64,000 nt of DNA from Bacillus sp. AFS088145 (GTDB taxonomy: Bacteria > Bacillota > Bacilli > Bacillales > Bacillaceae_G). How positions within the stretch are numbered: the stretch's first letter is position 1; every line of letters begins with the position of its first letter. A program made the translations under genes and the position numbers. Positions 62,629 to 64,000 of the stretch are shown piece by piece. The DNA is taken from the NCBI RefSeq assembly GCF_002564465.1, contig NZ_NUUX01000006.1, forward strand, positions 202,152-266,151. The letters are read 5' to 3'. The notes beneath the pieces were generated by a model, which saw only the letters and a program-made list of their open reading frames with translations, was not told where the DNA came from and did not search any database.

Positions 62629-62663
62629 ACTTCCATTCACTGTTGTGAATCGAGGGTTCATGG

Positions 62664-62690
62664 ATGGCTAACGCATGCTTTAGTTGAATA
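62664..62690. repeat. Box A, left arm lost
   Basis: GGCTAACGCATGCTTTAG, TTGAATA. No terminator or box B follows. Confidence 0.75.
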
Positions 62691-62780
62691 ATAAATAGAA
62701 GATTATCGTTAATTAATCTCTTTTTCACTCTATAGCTGTATAGTTCAATCAGGTAATTTAAAATTATTAGGGGTGATGAA

Positions 62781-63023
62781 ATGCAAAAAGATGAAGAATC
62801 ATTAAAGGAAACACAGTCATTAGAAGAAATACAGGTATTGAGTGAAAGACAGCCATTTAATGATGTGATTGACCATTTTAATAAAATTGAGGGAAATACT
62901 CCTCGCGCTTCAAATGCGAAGCTCAATAGCTTACCCAAGCCCATTAAATATTTAGGCTATTTTATCATTTTTTTCTTTTTGATTGCTTTTTTATTAACGA
63001 TTGTTATGAACATAATTGATTGA
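62781..63023 (+). CDS. Tail-anchored acidic protein
   Basis: 80 residues. Residues 1-50 acidic and soluble (KDEESLKETQSLEEIQVLSE), C-terminal membrane helix (57-77). ATG after GGGGTGATGAA. Unknown family. Confidence 0.55.
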   Translation: MQKDEESLKETQSLEEIQVLSERQPFNDVIDHFNKIEGNTPRASNAKLNSLPKPIKYLGYFIIFFFLIAFLLTIVMNIID

Positions 63024-63040
63024 GGAGTCTAGAAATCGTT

Positions 63041-63125
63041 GTTCAACTAACGCATGCTTTAGTTGAAGATTACGAGTTGCTTGCAGCTCGTTTTTTTATT
63101 GAAGTAAATGGCAGTTTAGTGCAAG
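63041..63125 (+). repeat. Composite box A - terminator - box B
   Basis: Box A 63041-63067 (GTTCAACTAACGCATGC, TTTAGTTGAA); ACGAGTTGC-TT-GCAGCTCGT and seven T (63072-63098); box B 63098-63125 (TATTGAAGTAAATGGCAG, TTTAGTGCAAG). Confidence 0.85.
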
Positions 63126-63200
63126 AAGCATTGCAGGAAATGATATACAACAAATAGAAATACTTAAAATAACAAACTAAGTGAGGAGATAATACCTAAT

Positions 63201-63773
63201 TTGAACATTCTAACTCTGATTTTGAGTTACTTAATAGGCTCAATTTCATTTGCTTTAATAATCGGTAAAGTGTTTTATAAGAAAGATATTCGTGATTATG
63301 GTAGTGGAAATCTTGGTGCAACTAATGCTTATAGGGTTCTTGGAAAGAAAGCAGGAGCAATTGTTGCAATTGGTGATATATTAAAAGGTACACTTGCTTG
63401 TTTACTTCCACTAATACTTAGTTCTACGATTAACCCTATTGTTTGTGGTTTATTAGCTATATTAGGACACATATTTTCTGTATTTGCTAATTTTAAAGGC
63501 GGAAAAGCTGTTGCGACAACAACTGGAGTTTTTTTATTTTTGACACCTTTAGGTGTTTTGGTTGGTTTTGTTGTGTTTTTACTAACATTGTTATTTACTA
63601 AGTATGTATCACTAAGTTCAATGTTGGCGAGTATAGTATTATTTATTTACAGTCTAATATTTGAAGATAAAGTTATCATAACATTATCGCTACTAATAAG
63701 CGTATCAATAATCATTCTTCATCGACAAAATATAAAGAGAATTTTAAAAGGAACAGAGAACAAAATAGTTTAA
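63201..63773 (+). CDS. plsY: PlsY-type glycerol-3-phosphate acyltransferase (cassette copy)
   Basis: 190 residues with about five membrane helices. The three PlsY motifs are present: SYLIGSISFALIIGKV and GSGNLGATNAYRVLG, GHIFSVFANFKGGKAVATT, and the final membrane segment. It transfers acyl groups from acyl-phosphate to glycerol-3-phosphate. TTG start after GAGGAGA. Its place in the array suggests a second, accessory copy. Confidence 0.9.
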   Translation: MNILTLILSYLIGSISFALIIGKVFYKKDIRDYGSGNLGATNAYRVLGKKAGAIVAIGDILKGTLACLLPLILSSTINPIVCGLLAILGHIFSVFANFKGGKAVATTTGVFLFLTPLGVLVGFVVFLLTLLFTKYVSLSSMLASIVLFIYSLIFEDKVIITLSLLISVSIIILHRQNIKRILKGTENKIV

Positions 63774-63788
63774 AAATATTGAATATAT

Positions 63789-63850
63789 TTGTTCAGCTAA
63801 CGGGTGCGTTAGTTGCATAACATGATCGACGTTTTGTCGGTCTTTTTTTG
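63789..63850 (+). repeat. Box A plus terminator
   Basis: TTGTTCAGCTAACGGGTGCG, TTAGTTGCATAA; core changed to CGGGTGCG. Hairpin GATCGAC-GTTTT-GTCGGTC and seven T (63824-63848). Confidence 0.75.
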
Positions 63851-63981
63851 TTCCCATTTTTATGTTCGTAGTCATAAATTAAAAATTTTGACCTTGATCG
63901 CGTGGTTCATTATACAGAAGAACAAAACCTCATCAAAATTTATAGTCAAAAAATGTTCAGAAAGGTAGAACTTCACCGTTC

Positions 63982-64000
63982 TTATTCAACTATCCTGAAA
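63982..64000. repeat. Left half of a box C-type repeat, cut by window end
   Basis: TTATTCAACTATCCTGAAA matches the left half of box C at 4217 with one mismatch. Confidence 0.5.

Larger units (their letters stand above)
54699..64000. other. Gene-cassette array bounded by GCATGC palindromes (box A) and box B repeats
   Basis: Seventeen box A copies (arms TTATTCAACTAA and TTAGTTGAATAA, core CGCATGCG or variants) and seven plus-orientation box B copies (same arms, core AAATGGCAGTTT) separate about 18 short genes. Usual order: gene, box A, intrinsic terminator, box B, 50-120 bp leader, gene. Genes lie on both strands. The array continues beyond the window. Confidence 0.7.

Noticed and set aside
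54699..63850. Box A repeats as a CRISPR array
   Set aside because: Spacers contain genes of 200-900 bp, the repeats are palindromic and variable, and no cas genes are present.
63885..64000. Frame open to the window end (FDLDRVVHYTEEQNLIK...)
   Set aside because: It looks protein-like but starts after a stop with no start codon or ribosome site, and its end is not visible. Could be a remnant; not called.
54699..64000. Array as a prophage or conjugative element
   Set aside because: No structural, replication, integrase or transfer genes seen; gene sizes and repeat spacing do not fit.

Overview
The window looks like chromosomal DNA of a low-GC, endospore-forming Gram-positive bacterium of the Bacillaceae. 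The evidence is AT-rich sequence, strong AGGAGG-type ribosome binding sites with frequent TTG and GTG starts, a CotX/CotV-type spore coat gene, a CdaS-type sporulation diadenylate cyclase, a YocH-like LysM/3D wall protein, and a formate dehydrogenase region like yrhE-yrhD of Bacillus subtilis. I cannot name the species from sequence alone.

Layout. 1-9.1 kb: a partial GGDEF gene, a divergent regulator/VWA pair, cell-envelope genes (LCP ligase, LysM-3D protein, L,D-transpeptidase) and a nitronate monooxygenase; a small minus-strand cassette island interrupts this at 3.68-4.83 kb. 9.4-22.4 kb: a nearly complete molybdenum-cofactor programme (formate dehydrogenase, its DUF1641 partner, fdhD, moaA, moeB/thiF, moeA, moaE, moaD, moaB, mobA, moaC, DUF2294, mobB, modB, MOSC). 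Molybdate uptake, cofactor synthesis, dinucleotide attachment, sulfuration and the consuming enzyme lie together, but modA and modC are absent. 22.4-45.5 kb: mixed housekeeping and accessory genes, including fructokinase-manA, an RCC1-like propeller beside a pentapeptide-repeat protein, a coat gene, a two-component system, methionine gamma-lyase, an XRE protein with ten 28-residue repeats, a DUF4309-GH3 fusion, and a broken ridA with another gene inside it. 45.6-48.7 kb: cdaS, then an arsenic operon (arsR, arsI-like, acr3, arsC) with two identical operators. 48.9-54.4 kb: gene debris (VOC and phosphodiesterase fragments, a decayed type I restriction hsdR) around an NmrA-like gene and a padR/ABC-2 permease pair.

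54.7-64.0 kb, running off the end, is the most striking part. It is an array of short genes, mostly small membrane proteins, separated about 17 times by a roughly 32-bp palindrome centred on GCATGC (box A). Box A is often followed by an intrinsic terminator and then by a second element with the same arms and an AAATGGCAGTTT core (box B). The outer arms read ATTCAAC and GTTGAAT/C and match the RYYYAAC/GTTRRRY ends of integron attC sites. No recombinase gene is visible in the window. The same elements flank the minus-strand island at 3.68-4.83 kb, and one box B lies upstream of arsR. I treat this as a candidate gene-cassette system; the repeats are seen directly, mobility is inference.

Several genes carry single frameshifts or start-codon changes (22.6, 42.6, 53.6-54.1, 59.4 and 60.1 kb). 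Some are in homopolymers, so sequencing error should be excluded before calling them decay.
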